From assembly GCF_016615815.1 (NCBI RefSeq), contig NZ_CP067112.1:2232001-2296000 (forward strand): a DNA stretch of 64,000 nucleotides, read 5' to 3'. This DNA comes from Luteimonas sp. MC1572. Lineage in GTDB: Bacteria; Pseudomonadota; Gammaproteobacteria; Xanthomonadales; Xanthomonadaceae. The notes under the pieces were generated by a model. That model worked only from the letters and a program-made list of their open reading frames with translations, made no database searches and had not been told where the DNA came from. The position numbers and the translations under genes are program-made. Positions 31,443 to 40,368 of the stretch are shown here, piece by piece (the stretch's first letter is position 1; each line of letters begins with the position of its first letter).

Positions 31443-31503
31443 TCAGCGGACAGTCCACGATTCCCTACGCCGACGTCATGGCGTGGCCGCTAGTGTCCGC
31501 TGA
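31443..31503. promoter_or_regulatory. Perfect 10-bp inverted repeat before the EF-hand gene
   Basis: TCAGCGGACA (31443-31452) recurs inverted as TGTCCGCTGA (31494-31503), centre to centre 51 bases, close to five helical turns. The pair lies between the rlmM stop and the EF-hand ATG (31526). It could be a looping operator pair, or a long-range stem sequestering the leader. No T run follows, so termination is unlikely. Confidence 0.4.
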
Positions 31504-31525
31504 CCACCAGCCCGGAGACCCGAAG

Positions 31526-31876
31526 ATGAAGCCACGCACCCCGACCAGCCTGGTGCTCGCCGCGCTGGGTGCATTCGCCGCCAGCGGCAGCGTGCTGGCG
31601 CAATCGTCCCTGGACACGCCCACGCAAGCGCCGGTCACCGGCACGGTCACATCGACCCAGCCCGCCGAAGCGCCGGTGACGATCAGCAGCCGGCTGCCCG
31701 ATTCCGTGATCGGCGAGTACCGGATCGACATGGCGGCGCTCGACGCGAACGCCGACGGCAAGCTGACGCGCCGCGAGGCCCGCACCAATGCCACCCTGAG
31801 CGCCGAGTTCCGCGCCGTGGATGCCAATGGCGACGGCGTGCTCGACAGCCATGAACTCAAGGGTTGGATGCGATAA
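31526..31876 (+). CDS. Exported EF-hand calcium-binding protein
   Basis: 116 aa with a signal peptide (about 1-25, GSVLAQ). Two EF-hand loops near the C-terminus, DANADGKLTRRE (about 74-85) and DANGDGVLDSHE (about 100-111), keep the Asp/Asn at positions 1, 3 and 5, the Gly at position 6 and the Glu at position 12. A Thr/Pro-rich linker lies between signal and loops. It should bind Ca2+ in the periplasm; the partner is unknown. GGAG lies 9-12 bases before the ATG. Confidence 0.85.
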   Translation: MKPRTPTSLVLAALGAFAASGSVLAQSSLDTPTQAPVTGTVTSTQPAEAPVTISSRLPDSVIGEYRIDMAALDANADGKLTRREARTNATLSAEFRAVDANGDGVLDSHELKGWMR

Positions 31877-31903
31877 CCCGCACGAGGCCGCGCGTCCGGC
31901 CGC

Positions 31904-33097
31904 TCAGGTCCCCGCGGCGTGGCGCCAGAGCGCGGAGGACAGCAGCGGCATGCGCCCGGCCATGCCGAGCAGCGGTCCACGCAGCAACGTCGCCGGAAGC
32001 GACGCGCTGGTAAAGGCGCGGTTGATGCCGTCGAACGCGCGTGCGGCCAGCGTGTCTTCGCTGCGGCGCGCACGTGCCCAGCGCGCGAGCCGCTGCGGCG
32101 TGGCCCAGTCCTGCTTGCGCGTGCGTGCGCTGGCAATGGACTCGCGCAGCGCGGCGACATCGCGCAGGCCCAGATTGACGCCTTGCCCGGCCAGCGGATG
32201 CACGGCATGCGCGGCATCGCCAACCAGCAGCACCCGGCCGACGACATAACTGCGCGCGAGCTGCATGCGCAGGGGGAATGCGACGCGTCGCGAACATGGC
32301 GCGGTGCGGCCAAGGCGCGCATCGAAGGCCCGTGTGAGGGCGTTGCCGAACGCGGCGTCATCCATCGCCAGCGCAGCCTGCGCCGCGGCGGTAGGCTGCG
32401 ACCAGACAATCGAAGAGCTGCCGTCGGCGCAGGGCAGGAACGCCAGCGGCCCGCCCGGCAGGAAGCGCTGCCAGGCGGTCGCTTCATGCGCCTCTTCCGT
32501 GCGCACGTAGCCGACCACTCCGGATTGTCCGTAATCACGGCCGTCGACGGCGATGCCGGCCAGCCCGCGCAGGGTAGATGCGGCGCCGTCGGCCGCGATC
32601 GCGACGCGCGCGGAAACGCGGCGGCCGTCGTCAAGGCGCAGCTGCACGCCAGCGTCGTCCTGCTCGAGGCTCTCGACGCGGGCAGGACAGCGCAGTTCCA
32701 CGCCCGCGGCTGCCAGGCGCGCCCACAGGCGGTCGACCAGCAGCGCGTTCTCGACGATCCAGCCCAGCTCGCGGCGCCCGTAGGCGTCGGCGTCGAACAT
32801 CAGCTCGCCGCCGCCGGCGGCGTCCCACACCCGCATGCGCCGGTACGGCTGCAGGCGCGTCGAGGGCGCACCGTTGCGGCCGGCGACCGCGTCCCAGGCG
32901 CCGAGCGTCTCGAACAGCGCGGCGTTGTCGGGCGCGAACGCGTAGACGCGCAGGTCCGGGGCGTCGGCGGACCAGGGCGCGGGCGCGTGGCCCTCGACCA
33001 GCACCACTGAAAGATCCTGTTGCGCCAGCGCAAGCGCGGTCGCGGCACCGACGACGCCGCCGCCGACCACCACGGCATCGACCTGGCCGCGGCGCAT
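31904..33097 (-). CDS. UbiF/UbiI-like FAD ubiquinone-pathway hydroxylase
   Basis: 397 aa flavin monooxygenase. It has an FAD loop VVVGGGVVGAATALALA, a middle ADGAASTLRGLAGI segment and the second FAD motif LVGDAAHAVHPLAGQGVNLGLRD (about 285). The GDAAH version separates it from UbiH, which has GNAAQ. It is expected to hydroxylate a ring position of the ubiquinone precursor. ATG 33097 overlaps the upstream ubiH stop (TGATG), so an extended start at 33118 is unlikely. Which ring carbon it modifies cannot be read from sequence. Confidence 0.88.
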   Translation of the reverse strand: MRRGQVDAVVVGGGVVGAATALALAQQDLSVVLVEGHAPAPWSADAPDLRVYAFAPDNAALFETLGAWDAVAGRNGAPSTRLQPYRRMRVWDAAGGGELMFDADAYGRRELGWIVENALLVDRLWARLAAAGVELRCPARVESLEQDDAGVQLRLDDGRRVSARVAIAADGAASTLRGLAGIAVDGRDYGQSGVVGYVRTEEAHEATAWQRFLPGGPLAFLPCADGSSSIVWSQPTAAAQAALAMDDAAFGNALTRAFDARLGRTAPCSRRVAFPLRMQLARSYVVGRVLLVGDAAHAVHPLAGQGVNLGLRDVAALRESIASARTRKQDWATPQRLARWARARRSEDTLAARAFDGINRAFTSASLPATLLRGPLLGMAGRMPLLSSALWRHAAGT

Positions 33098-34314
33098 CAG
33101 CCCGCCTCCGCGCGGCACGCGGCAGGCACGTCGCCGCGATAGCCCATGGCGCCGCCGACCAGTCCCGCCTGCAGCGCCGGCACGGCATCGAGTGCCATCA
33201 GGCCCAGGCTGCGCAGCAGCGTCACGCCGGGCGCGGGATTGGACGTCAACCGCGCGAATCCGTGCGAGAACGCCAGCGTGCGGCTGCGGTCCTCGGCGCG
33301 GCGCGCCGCGTAGGCGGCCAGCAGCGCGGGGTCGCCCGGATCGGCGCCCGCGGCGGCCTGCGTTGCCAGCAGCTCGGCCAGCGTCATGGCATCGCGCAGG
33401 CCGAGGTTGAATCCCTGCGCACCGATCGGGTGCAGGCTCTGTGCGGCGTTGCCGACCAGCACCGCGCGTGCCGCCACGGTTTCCGCGGCGGTGACCGCGA
33501 CCGCCGGGTAGGCGCTGCGCGGTCCGGCCTCGAGCAGGCGGCCGACCCGCCAGCCGAACGCAGCCTGGACGTGGGCGAGGAACGCGCGCTCATCCAGTGC
33601 CTGCACGCGCGCGGCGTCCGCAATCGCCACGCCGTGCACCAGGCCCCAGGCGCGATCGCCGCGCGGCAGCAGGGCCGTCGGGCCGTCGTCGCCGAGGCGC
33701 TCGTAGGCGGTGCCGTCCGGCGCGCGCGACGCGCGCAGCCGCGCCACCAGCAGCACCTGGCCATAGTCATGCTCACCGGCGTCGATCCCGAGCGCGGCGC
33801 GCACGCCGCTGCGCATGCCATCGGCGGCGACCACCAGGCGCGCGCGCAGCACGGACGCGGCACCGCCCTCCACATGCACTTCGCGCACGCCGTCGGCGGC
33901 AACGCCCAGCGCAGTGAAGCGCGTGCCGCGATGGCGCGTGAGCCCGGCCACGTCGCCCAGCCGCGCTTCCAGCGCCTCGCCGAAGTCCCGGGCCACGACC
34001 ACCCGGCCGAAACACGCGCGGCCGTAATCGGCCGCGGCGAGGCGAATGCGGCCGAAATCGCCGCGGCGGCTGACATGGATGCGCTCGATGGCGCCGGTGG
34101 GCGCGCGCAGGCGCGTCATCACGCCAAGGTGCGCCAGGGCGTTCACAGTCGCCTCGGCAAAGCTCAGGTTGCGCTCGTCGAACACCGCCGGCATTGCCGC
34201 CGAGGGCGCCGCCTCGACCAGCGCGACATCGAGCCCGGTGGTTTCCAGTGCGATTGCAAGGCTGGCGCCGACCAGGCCGCCGCCGATGATCACCACGTCG
34301 TGGGTTGCGCTCAT
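33097..34314 (-). CDS. ubiH: 2-octaprenyl-6-methoxyphenol hydroxylase
   Basis: 405 aa. FAD loop VIIGGGLVGASLAIALE, RxxDG-like ADGMRSGVRAALGI, and LVGNAAQSLHPIGAQGFNLGLRD, whose GNAAQ is the form found in E. coli UbiH. It hydroxylates the ubiquinone precursor ring, probably as part of the soluble Ubi complex. ATG 34314 gives MSATHDVVIIGGG; an upstream in-frame start at 34413 adds unconserved sequence. It is the first gene of a two-hydroxylase operon, divergent from the BtuM-like gene. Confidence 0.92.
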   Translation of the reverse strand: MSATHDVVIIGGGLVGASLAIALETTGLDVALVEAAPSAAMPAVFDERNLSFAEATVNALAHLGVMTRLRAPTGAIERIHVSRRGDFGRIRLAAADYGRACFGRVVVARDFGEALEARLGDVAGLTRHRGTRFTALGVAADGVREVHVEGGAASVLRARLVVAADGMRSGVRAALGIDAGEHDYGQVLLVARLRASRAPDGTAYERLGDDGPTALLPRGDRAWGLVHGVAIADAARVQALDERAFLAHVQAAFGWRVGRLLEAGPRSAYPAVAVTAAETVAARAVLVGNAAQSLHPIGAQGFNLGLRDAMTLAELLATQAAAGADPGDPALLAAYAARRAEDRSRTLAFSHGFARLTSNPAPGVTLLRSLGLMALDAVPALQAGLVGGAMGYRGDVPAACRAEAG

Positions 34315-34350
34315 GCGGGCATGATACGGCCCCTCGTGCCGCCAGTTCGC

Positions 34351-34356
34351 TAGAAT
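34351..34356 (+). promoter_or_regulatory. Possible -10 element of the btuM-like/cobO operon
   Basis: TAGAAT, one mismatch from TATAAT, lies 40 bases before the ATG in the 81-base gap between ubiH and the BtuM-like gene. No good -35 is visible 17 bases upstream. No B12-box sequence was found, so riboswitch control is not supported. Confidence 0.35.
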
Positions 34357-34395
34357 GGCCGCCACCTCGAAGTCCGTGCCGGAGCTCCCAGCGCC

Positions 34396-34998
34396 ATGAA
34401 CACCACCCTGCAACGCGCCATCATCCTGTCACTGCTCGTGCTGCTGATGGCGGCGACCCGCAGCCATGTGTTCAACCACTTCACTCCGGTGCCGGATGCG
34501 TCCTGGGCGGTGTTCCTGATCGCCGGCTTCTACCTGCGCAGCTGGTCGCGCCTGGTGCTGCCGGGCCTGCTGGCCCTCGCCGTGGCGATCGACTGGGCGG
34601 TGATCACCGGCCAGGGCATGTCGTTCTGGAGCCACTACTGCGTGTCGGCCGGCTACTGGATGCTGCTGCCGGCGCACGCGGCCATCTGGGCTGCCGGTGC
34701 ATGGCTGCGCCGCGGCTACGGTGGTGCCAGCGTGGCCGCGCTCGGCCGCCTCGCCGCCGCCGTGGTGCTGGCCACCGCAACCTGCCACCTGCTGGCGCAG
34801 GGCGGTTTCTACTGGCTGTCCAACGCGGTTGCCGAGCCGACGTTCGCCGGCTGGGCACTCAACTACGGCCACTGGTTCCTGCCCTACCTGAGCGCCACGG
34901 CGATGTTCGTCGCGCTTGCGGCGATCGCGCAGGTGGTGGCCGAAGCCATCTCGCGCCACGGTGCCGTGAGCGCGCCGGCGCGCGACAAGCGCCGCTGA
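34396..34998 (+). CDS. btuM: BtuM-like membrane protein, probable cobalamin transporter
   Basis: 200 aa with about six transmembrane helices and the segment HFTPVPDASWAVFLIAGFYL (about 28-47), similar in layout to ECF-transporter S components. The BtuM family of Gram-negative bacteria are stand-alone S-component relatives of this size; they carry one essential cysteine that binds the cobalt of B12. Here a single Cys occurs at 82 in WSHYCVSAGYW, close to the described position 80, with another at about 135. The adjacent gene, 4 bases downstream, is cob(I)alamin adenosyltransferase, which supports a B12 role. The assignment rests on size, topology, Cys position and neighbour; no alignment was run. 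Confidence 0.65.
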   Translation: MNTTLQRAIILSLLVLLMAATRSHVFNHFTPVPDASWAVFLIAGFYLRSWSRLVLPGLLALAVAIDWAVITGQGMSFWSHYCVSAGYWMLLPAHAAIWAAGAWLRRGYGGASVAALGRLAAAVVLATATCHLLAQGGFYWLSNAVAEPTFAGWALNYGHWFLPYLSATAMFVALAAIAQVVAEAISRHGAVSAPARDKRR

Positions 34999-35002
34999 CG
35001 CC

Positions 35003-35557
35003 ATGGGCAACCGCCTGTCGAAGATCTACACCCGTACCGGCGACGACGGCAGCACGGGACTCGGCGACGGCAGCCGCACCGGCAAGGATTCGCTCCGCGT
35101 CGAGGCCTATGGCACGGTCGACGAGGCCAACTCCACGATCGGGCTGCTGCTGGCCAGCGAGATCCCGGAGCCGATGCGCGAGCTGTTGACGTCGGTGCAG
35201 CACCAGCTGTTCGACCTCGGCGGCGAGCTCTGCATCCCGGGGCACGCGGCCATCAGCGATGACGACGTCACCCGCCTCGAGCAGCACCTCGACCAGTACA
35301 ACGCGCCCTTGCCGCCGCTCAAGGATTTCATCCTGCCCGGCGGCGGCGATGCGGCGGCACGCTGCCACATCGCACGCACCGTGGTGCGCCGCGCGGAACG
35401 CTGCACGGTGGCGCTGTCGCGGGTCGAGGACATCCGGGCGCAGCCGGTGCGCTACCTCAACCGCCTCTCCGACCTGCTGTTCGTGCTGGCGCGCGTGCTG
35501 GCGCGCGGGAGCGGCCATGGCGAGGTCATCTGGCGGCACGAGCGCCGCAACGCCTGA
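35003..35557 (+). CDS. Cob(I)yrinic acid a,c-diamide adenosyltransferase (PduO type)
   Basis: 184 aa. The N-terminal ATP-binding signature YTRTGDDGSTGLGDGSR (about 9-25) is followed by VEAYGTVDEANS and the helical bundle with FILPGGGDAAARCHIARTVVRRAER and VRYLNRLSDLLFVLAR, all diagnostic for PduO/MMAB-type enzymes. It transfers adenosyl from ATP to cob(I)alamin, making coenzyme B12. It follows the BtuM-like transporter by 4 bases, so import and activation appear coupled. Confidence 0.95.
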   Translation: MGNRLSKIYTRTGDDGSTGLGDGSRTGKDSLRVEAYGTVDEANSTIGLLLASEIPEPMRELLTSVQHQLFDLGGELCIPGHAAISDDDVTRLEQHLDQYNAPLPPLKDFILPGGGDAAARCHIARTVVRRAERCTVALSRVEDIRAQPVRYLNRLSDLLFVLARVLARGSGHGEVIWRHERRNA

Positions 35558-35595
35558 GCGATGGCTGGCCGCGCACCCGCGCTGGAGTCCGCGCC

Positions 35596-36531
35596 TTGAG
35601 CGCGACCGGCCTGCCGGTCTTTACCCACGCCGCGTGCTTCGCGCACGACACCGGCCCCGGCCACGCCGAAAGCCCGCAGCGGCTGGGGGCCGTGATCACC
35701 GCGCTGCGCGACCACGTCCCCGGTCTGGACTGGCTGGAAGCGCCCCGCGCCACGCGCGGGCAGCTGCTGCGCGTGCACGACCCGATCCTGCTGCAGGCGG
35801 TCCTCGAGGTGCCCGACCGGCTGGTGCAGCTGGATCCCGACACCGTGCTGTCGCCGGGTTCGCCCGAGGCCGCGCTGCGCGCCGCCGGTGCCGTGGTCGC
35901 GGCCGTGGACCACGTGATGGCCGGCATCTCGCACAGCGCATTCTGCGCGGTACGCCCTCCCGGCCACCACGCCACCGAACTGCATGCGATGGGCTTCTGC
36001 CTGTTCAACAACGTCGCCGTCGGCGCCGCGCACGCGCTGGAGCGGCACGGCCTGTCGCGCGTCGCGATCGTCGATTTCGACGTGCACCACGGCAATGGCA
36101 CGCAGGCGATCTTCGCGGAGGAGCCGCGCGTGCACTACAGCAGCTCGCACGAGATGCCGCTGTTCCCCGAGACCGGCGACCCGCGTGAACGCGGCGCCGG
36201 CAACGTGCGCAACGCGGCGTTGCGGGCCGGCACCGGCAGCCACCGCTTCCGCGAGGCCTGGCGCGAGCAGCTGTTGCCGGCGATCGATGCCTTCGCGCCG
36301 CAACTGCTGCTGCTGTCCGCAGGCTTCGACGGCCATCGCGCCGACCCGATGGCACACATCGAGCTCGAAGCCGACGACTTCGCCTGGATCACCGGCGAGC
36401 TTGGCGCGATCGCCGGGCGCCATGCCGACGGCCGCATGGTCTCGGTGCTGGAAGGCGGCTACGACCTGGCGGCGCTCGCCGAGTGCAGCGTCGCCCACGT
36501 CGCGGCGCTGGCGGCAGCGTCGCCCCGCTGA
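35596..36531 (+). CDS. Histone-deacetylase-family amidohydrolase
   Basis: 311 aa. Zinc and catalytic residues of the class II HDAC / acetylpolyamine amidohydrolase fold are present: RPPGHHA (His pair, about 123), DFDVHHGNGTQ (Asp/His ligands, about 158), AGFDGHRADP (Asp, about 246) and the transition-state Tyr in LEGGYDL (about 283). No ATG fits; TTG 35596 begins just before the conserved N-terminus. Bacterial relatives deacetylate polyamines, acetoin-pathway proteins or small amides; the substrate here is unknown. It sits 38 bases after the adenosyltransferase gene. Confidence 0.9.
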   Translation: MSATGLPVFTHAACFAHDTGPGHAESPQRLGAVITALRDHVPGLDWLEAPRATRGQLLRVHDPILLQAVLEVPDRLVQLDPDTVLSPGSPEAALRAAGAVVAAVDHVMAGISHSAFCAVRPPGHHATELHAMGFCLFNNVAVGAAHALERHGLSRVAIVDFDVHHGNGTQAIFAEEPRVHYSSSHEMPLFPETGDPRERGAGNVRNAALRAGTGSHRFREAWREQLLPAIDAFAPQLLLLSAGFDGHRADPMAHIELEADDFAWITGELGAIAGRHADGRMVSVLEGGYDLAALAECSVAHVAALAAASPR

Positions 36532-36651
36532 ACGCCGCGTTCACGCCGGGCGCCGCCCTGCACGCGGGCCGTCCTGCGTTCACCCGGCGCGCATTGCCGC
36601 TGCACGGGCGATGCGGCAAGCTAGCCGCCGCCCTTTCGCCCGGATGAACGC

Positions 36652-39069
36652 GTGCACAAACCCCTCCGACTGCTCCCGTTGTCGCTGTGCATTGCCTGCG
36701 CACTGGCGACGCACATCCCGGATGCGCGGGCAGCGGATGAACCCGAACCCGATTGGGGCCTGTGTCCGGTCGACGATTCGGTGCCGGCGTTCGCCGATGC
36801 GCAACCCGCGGTCGGCTCGATCGAAGACCGTGCCTCGCAGCCGACCGACATCGCCTGCGACGACATGAGCGGCATCGACGGCGAGAACGTCGCCTGCAAG
36901 GGCAACGTCACGCTGCGCCGCGGCGACCAGTTCCTCGGGGCGGACGGCCTGCAGTTTGAAAACGAGACATCGACCTATGTCGCCACCGGCAGCGTGCGCT
37001 ACCAGGACTCCGGCATGCGGATGGTCGCCGAGCGCCTCGAGGGCGACCAGGAAGCCGACACCCACCGCGTCGACGATGTCCGTTACCAGCTGACCGACCG
37101 CCGCGGCAACGGCGGCGCCGAGCGCATCGAGATGAAAGGCTCGCAGGGCTCGCTGTACGGCTCCACCTATTCGACCTGTCCACCGGACGACCGGTGGTGG
37201 GAGCTGCGCGCCGGCCGCATCGACATCGACAACGAGAAAGGCCAGGGCATCGCACGCAACGCCACGCTGCGCGTGGGCAAAGTGCCCGTGCTGTACGTGC
37301 CGATCTTCGCCTTCCCCACCGACAACCGCCGCCACACCGGCCTGCTCTACCCCGCCATTTCCTATTCCAGCCGCAACGGCTTCGACTGGCGGCAGCCGAT
37401 CTACCTGAACCTCGCGCCCAACTACGACATGACGCTCGAGCCGCGGCTGATGACCAATCGCGGACTGCAGCTCGGCACCGAGTTCCGCTACCTCATCAAT
37501 GGCGGCGGCGGCGTGCTGGAGCTCGACGTTCTGCCTTCCGACAAGCTGACCAGGGACGGGCGCGCCGACGAGATCGCGTCGCCCTACCCCGAAGAGAACT
37601 TCCGCAAGGAAGACCGCGGCATGTTCCGGTTCAACGGCTACCAGAACATGGGCCCGCACTGGCAGGCGCGGACCAACCTGGCGTGGGCCAGCGATCCGCG
37701 CTACCTGGAAGACTCCAGCAACGCGTTGAACGGCATGACCAACTTCTCCGTCAAGAGCGACGTCGGCGTCTATGGCCGAGGCCGCTCGTGGGATGCCGGG
37801 GTGATGGCCGACTACTGGCAACTGGGTGACTGGACGCTGGCCGAAGCCAACCTTCCCTACCACCGCCTGCCGCGCGCGTACGTCAACTGGGAAGACTCCT
37901 TCGGCGACTGGCTGGTCGCCGGGCTCACCGCCGACGCCACGCGCTTCGCGCACGCGGACAGCACCGCCCGGCCGGGCGGAAGCCGCATCGACGTGCGGCC
38001 CTACCTCTCCATGCCGCTCGAGGGCGCCAGCTGGTTCATCAAGCCGACCGTCGCCTGGCGCTATACCGCCTATGCGCTCGAGGATGCGTTGGCGCAGGAG
38101 CTCGCCCGCGTAAATGGCAGGAGCCCCGACGCCTCGCCCTCGCGCAACCTGCCGATCACCACCGTTGACGCGGGCATGTTCTTCGACCGCGAGACGCTGT
38201 TCCGCGGCGACACCTACCTGCAGACCCTCGAACCGCGCCTCTATTACGTCAACGCGCCCTACCGCGACCAGTCCAACCTGCCGCTGTTCGATACCCAGTT
38301 CACGTCGTTCGGCTGGGGCCAGCTGTTCCGCGACAACCGCTTCACCGGCGCCGACCGCCAGGCCGATTCCAACCAGCTCACCCTGGCGCTGACCACCCGC
38401 CTGATCGAGTCCGAATCGGGCGTTGAGAAGCTCTCGGCCAGCATCGGCCAGATCCGCTACTTCGAGGACTCGCGGGTCGGCCTCGAGGCGACCTCGCCGG
38501 TCATCCGCGAGGGCAAGTCGGCCTGGATCGCCGATGGCAACTACGCCATCAACGACCGCTGGAGCATCGGCGCCACCTACCACTGGAACCCGGCCACCCG
38601 GCAGGAGGACCTGGCCAGCGTACGCACCCGCTACCTGATGGGCGACGACGGCGTGGTCAACCTGGCCTATCGCTACCGCCGAAACGCCGCCAACCAGCTC
38701 GACCTGCTCGAGCAGGTCGACATGTCGTTCCTGTACCCGATCAACAAGTCGTGGAGCCTGGTGGGCCGCTACTACTATTCCCTGCTCGACAAGCAGCTGC
38801 TCGAGGGCATCGCCGGCGTGCAGTGGGACAGCTGCTGCATGGCCGCGCGCCTGGTCGCGCGCCGCTATGTCCGCAACCGCGTCGGCGAGATGAACGACGC
38901 GATCCAGTTCGAACTCGAATTCAAGGGCCTCGGCTCCGCCGGCCCCGACACGGCCAGCCGTCTGCGCCGTGCTATCCTCGGTTACTACCGCGAGGACCTG
39001 TACCTGGTGCCTCCTGCCGAAGTCCGCAGTGGCCCAGGCAACGACCCATCCCTCGACGCGACCCCATGA
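36652..39069 (+). CDS. lptD: LPS assembly outer-membrane protein LptD
   Basis: 805 aa. Signal peptide (about 1-27, ending DARA), the OstA/LptA-like N-domain (VACKGNVTLRRGDQFLGADGL, about 80-200), then the beta-barrel (GLLYPAISYSSRNGFDWRQPIY through the C-terminus). Conserved cysteines include two N-terminal positions and the adjacent pair in WDSCCMAAR (about 724), the pair that forms interdomain disulfides in E. coli LptD. It inserts LPS into the outer leaflet. The start is GTG 36652; the ATG at 36644 is out of frame. It overlaps surA by ATGA and heads the conserved lptD-surA-pdxA-ksgA-apaG-apaH string. Confidence 0.95.
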   Translation: MHKPLRLLPLSLCIACALATHIPDARAADEPEPDWGLCPVDDSVPAFADAQPAVGSIEDRASQPTDIACDDMSGIDGENVACKGNVTLRRGDQFLGADGLQFENETSTYVATGSVRYQDSGMRMVAERLEGDQEADTHRVDDVRYQLTDRRGNGGAERIEMKGSQGSLYGSTYSTCPPDDRWWELRAGRIDIDNEKGQGIARNATLRVGKVPVLYVPIFAFPTDNRRHTGLLYPAISYSSRNGFDWRQPIYLNLAPNYDMTLEPRLMTNRGLQLGTEFRYLINGGGGVLELDVLPSDKLTRDGRADEIASPYPEENFRKEDRGMFRFNGYQNMGPHWQARTNLAWASDPRYLEDSSNALNGMTNFSVKSDVGVYGRGRSWDAGVMADYWQLGDWTLAEANLPYHRLPRAYVNWEDSFGDWLVAGLTADATRFAHADSTARPGGSRIDVRPYLSMPLEGASWFIKPTVAWRYTAYALEDALAQELARVNGRSPDASPSRNLPITTVDAGMFFDRETLFRGDTYLQTLEPRLYYVNAPYRDQSNLPLFDTQFTSFGWGQLFRDNRFTGADRQADSNQLTLALTTRLIESESGVEKLSASIGQIRYFEDSRVGLEATSPVIREGKSAWIADGNYAINDRWSIGATYHWNPATRQEDLASVRTRYLMGDDGVVNLAYRYRRNAANQLDLLEQVDMSFLYPINKSWSLVGRYYYSLLDKQLLEGIAGVQWDSCCMAARLVARRYVRNRVGEMNDAIQFELEFKGLGSAGPDTASRLRRAILGYYREDLYLVPPAEVRSGPGNDPSLDATP

Positions 39070-40367
39070 AAAACATCCTGATTCCGAGCCTCGCCCTCGC
39101 CTTGGCCGCCTTTGGCCTGCCTTCCATGGCGCAGGACATCCAGCCGCTTGACGGCATCGCCGCGGTCGTCAACGAGGACGTGATTCTCGAGAGCGAACTC
39201 GCGCTGGCGACAGCCAACATCCTGTCCCAGTACGGCGACCGCCCCGAGCAACTGCCGCCGGCGGAAGTGCTGCGGCGCCAGGTGCTGGAGCGCCTGATCC
39301 TGGTGCGCCTGCAGACCGCTCGCGCCCAGGAGAGCGGCGTGCGCGTGTCCGATGAGGAAATCGACGCCGCGATCGGTGGTATCGCGAAGCAGAACAACCT
39401 GACACCGGACCAGCTGCGACAGCAGCTGGCGGGCGACGGCCTGAGCTTCAGCGACTTCCGTCGCTCGCTCGGCGAGGAGCTGATGATCCAGCGCATGCGC
39501 CAGCGTTTCGCGCAGAGCCGGATCACCGTCAGCGAAGGCGAAGTCGACGCCGCGCTGGCCACCCAGGCCAGCGGCACCCAGTACCGCCTGGCCCACATCC
39601 TGGTCGCACTGCCCAACGGCGCCACCCCGGAACAGATCGCCACCGCGCAGCAGAAGGCGGACGGCGTGAAGGGCCTGCTGGACCGCGGCGAAATGGATTT
39701 CCAGGCCGCGGCGGTGCGTTATTCGGACAGCCCCAACGCCCTCGAGGGCGGTGACCTGGGCTGGCGCAGCAGCGATGAGATCCCGACCGCGTTCAGCGGC
39801 TCCATCAGCACCATGCAGCGCGGCCAGGTGCTTGGGCCGTTCCGCGGACCGAGCGGCTTCCAGCTGCTGCAGCTGGTCGACACCCGCAGCGCCGCCGCCG
39901 CTGACGCGCAGACCGTGACCCAGTACCAGGCGCGCCACATCCTGGTGCGCAGCAGCGACGCCGCCGGCAAAGCCCGCATCGACACTCTGCGCGCGCGCAT
40001 CGCGGGTGGCGCCGATTTCGCGACGGTGGCCCGCGAGGACTCCGAAGACCGCTTCACCGGTGACAAGGGTGGCGACCTCGGCTGGTTCATGCAGGACCAG
40101 TTCGGTCCTGACTTCGGCGCCCAGGTGGCTGGACTGGCCGATGGCGAGGTTTCCGCGCCGTTCCGTACCCAGGCGGGCTGGCATGTGGTGCAGCGCCAGG
40201 GTACGCGCCAGGCCAACGTCGGCGAGGAAAACCGCCGCGCCCAGGTCCGAGAGACCATCGGCCAGCGCAAGCTCGAAGACGAATGGAACCGCTACCTGCG
40301 CGAGCTGCGCGGCGAAGCCTACGTCGACATCCGCACGGCCGGCGTCTCCGGCGCCAACGGCGACTGA
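39066..40367 (+). CDS. surA: Periplasmic chaperone and peptidyl-prolyl isomerase SurA
   Basis: 433 aa. Signal peptide (about 1-22, PSMAQ), N-terminal chaperone domain beginning LDGIAAVVNEDVILESEL, then two parvulin domains. The first covers QYRLAHILVALP to GDLGWRSSDEIP and the second QARHILVRSSDAAG to GDLGWFMQDQFGP. A C-terminal helix (RRAQVRETIGQRKLEDEW) packs with the N-domain in known structures. It escorts outer-membrane proteins, including LptD, its operon partner. Start overlaps the lptD stop. Confidence 0.97.
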   Translation: MKNILIPSLALALAAFGLPSMAQDIQPLDGIAAVVNEDVILESELALATANILSQYGDRPEQLPPAEVLRRQVLERLILVRLQTARAQESGVRVSDEEIDAAIGGIAKQNNLTPDQLRQQLAGDGLSFSDFRRSLGEELMIQRMRQRFAQSRITVSEGEVDAALATQASGTQYRLAHILVALPNGATPEQIATAQQKADGVKGLLDRGEMDFQAAAVRYSDSPNALEGGDLGWRSSDEIPTAFSGSISTMQRGQVLGPFRGPSGFQLLQLVDTRSAAAADAQTVTQYQARHILVRSSDAAGKARIDTLRARIAGGADFATVAREDSEDRFTGDKGGDLGWFMQDQFGPDFGAQVAGLADGEVSAPFRTQAGWHVVQRQGTRQANVGEENRRAQVRETIGQRKLEDEWNRYLRELRGEAYVDIRTAGVSGANGD

Positions 40368-40368
40368 T

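Noticed and set aside
34315..34395. Cobalamin riboswitch before the BtuM-like gene
   Set aside because: The leader is only 81 bases and no B12-box-like sequence is visible; a full riboswitch needs about 200 bases.
36580..38583. 667-codon open frame opposite lptD
   Set aside because: Antisense to LptD, whose signal peptide, OstA domain and Cys pair are clear. No independent evidence for the other strand.
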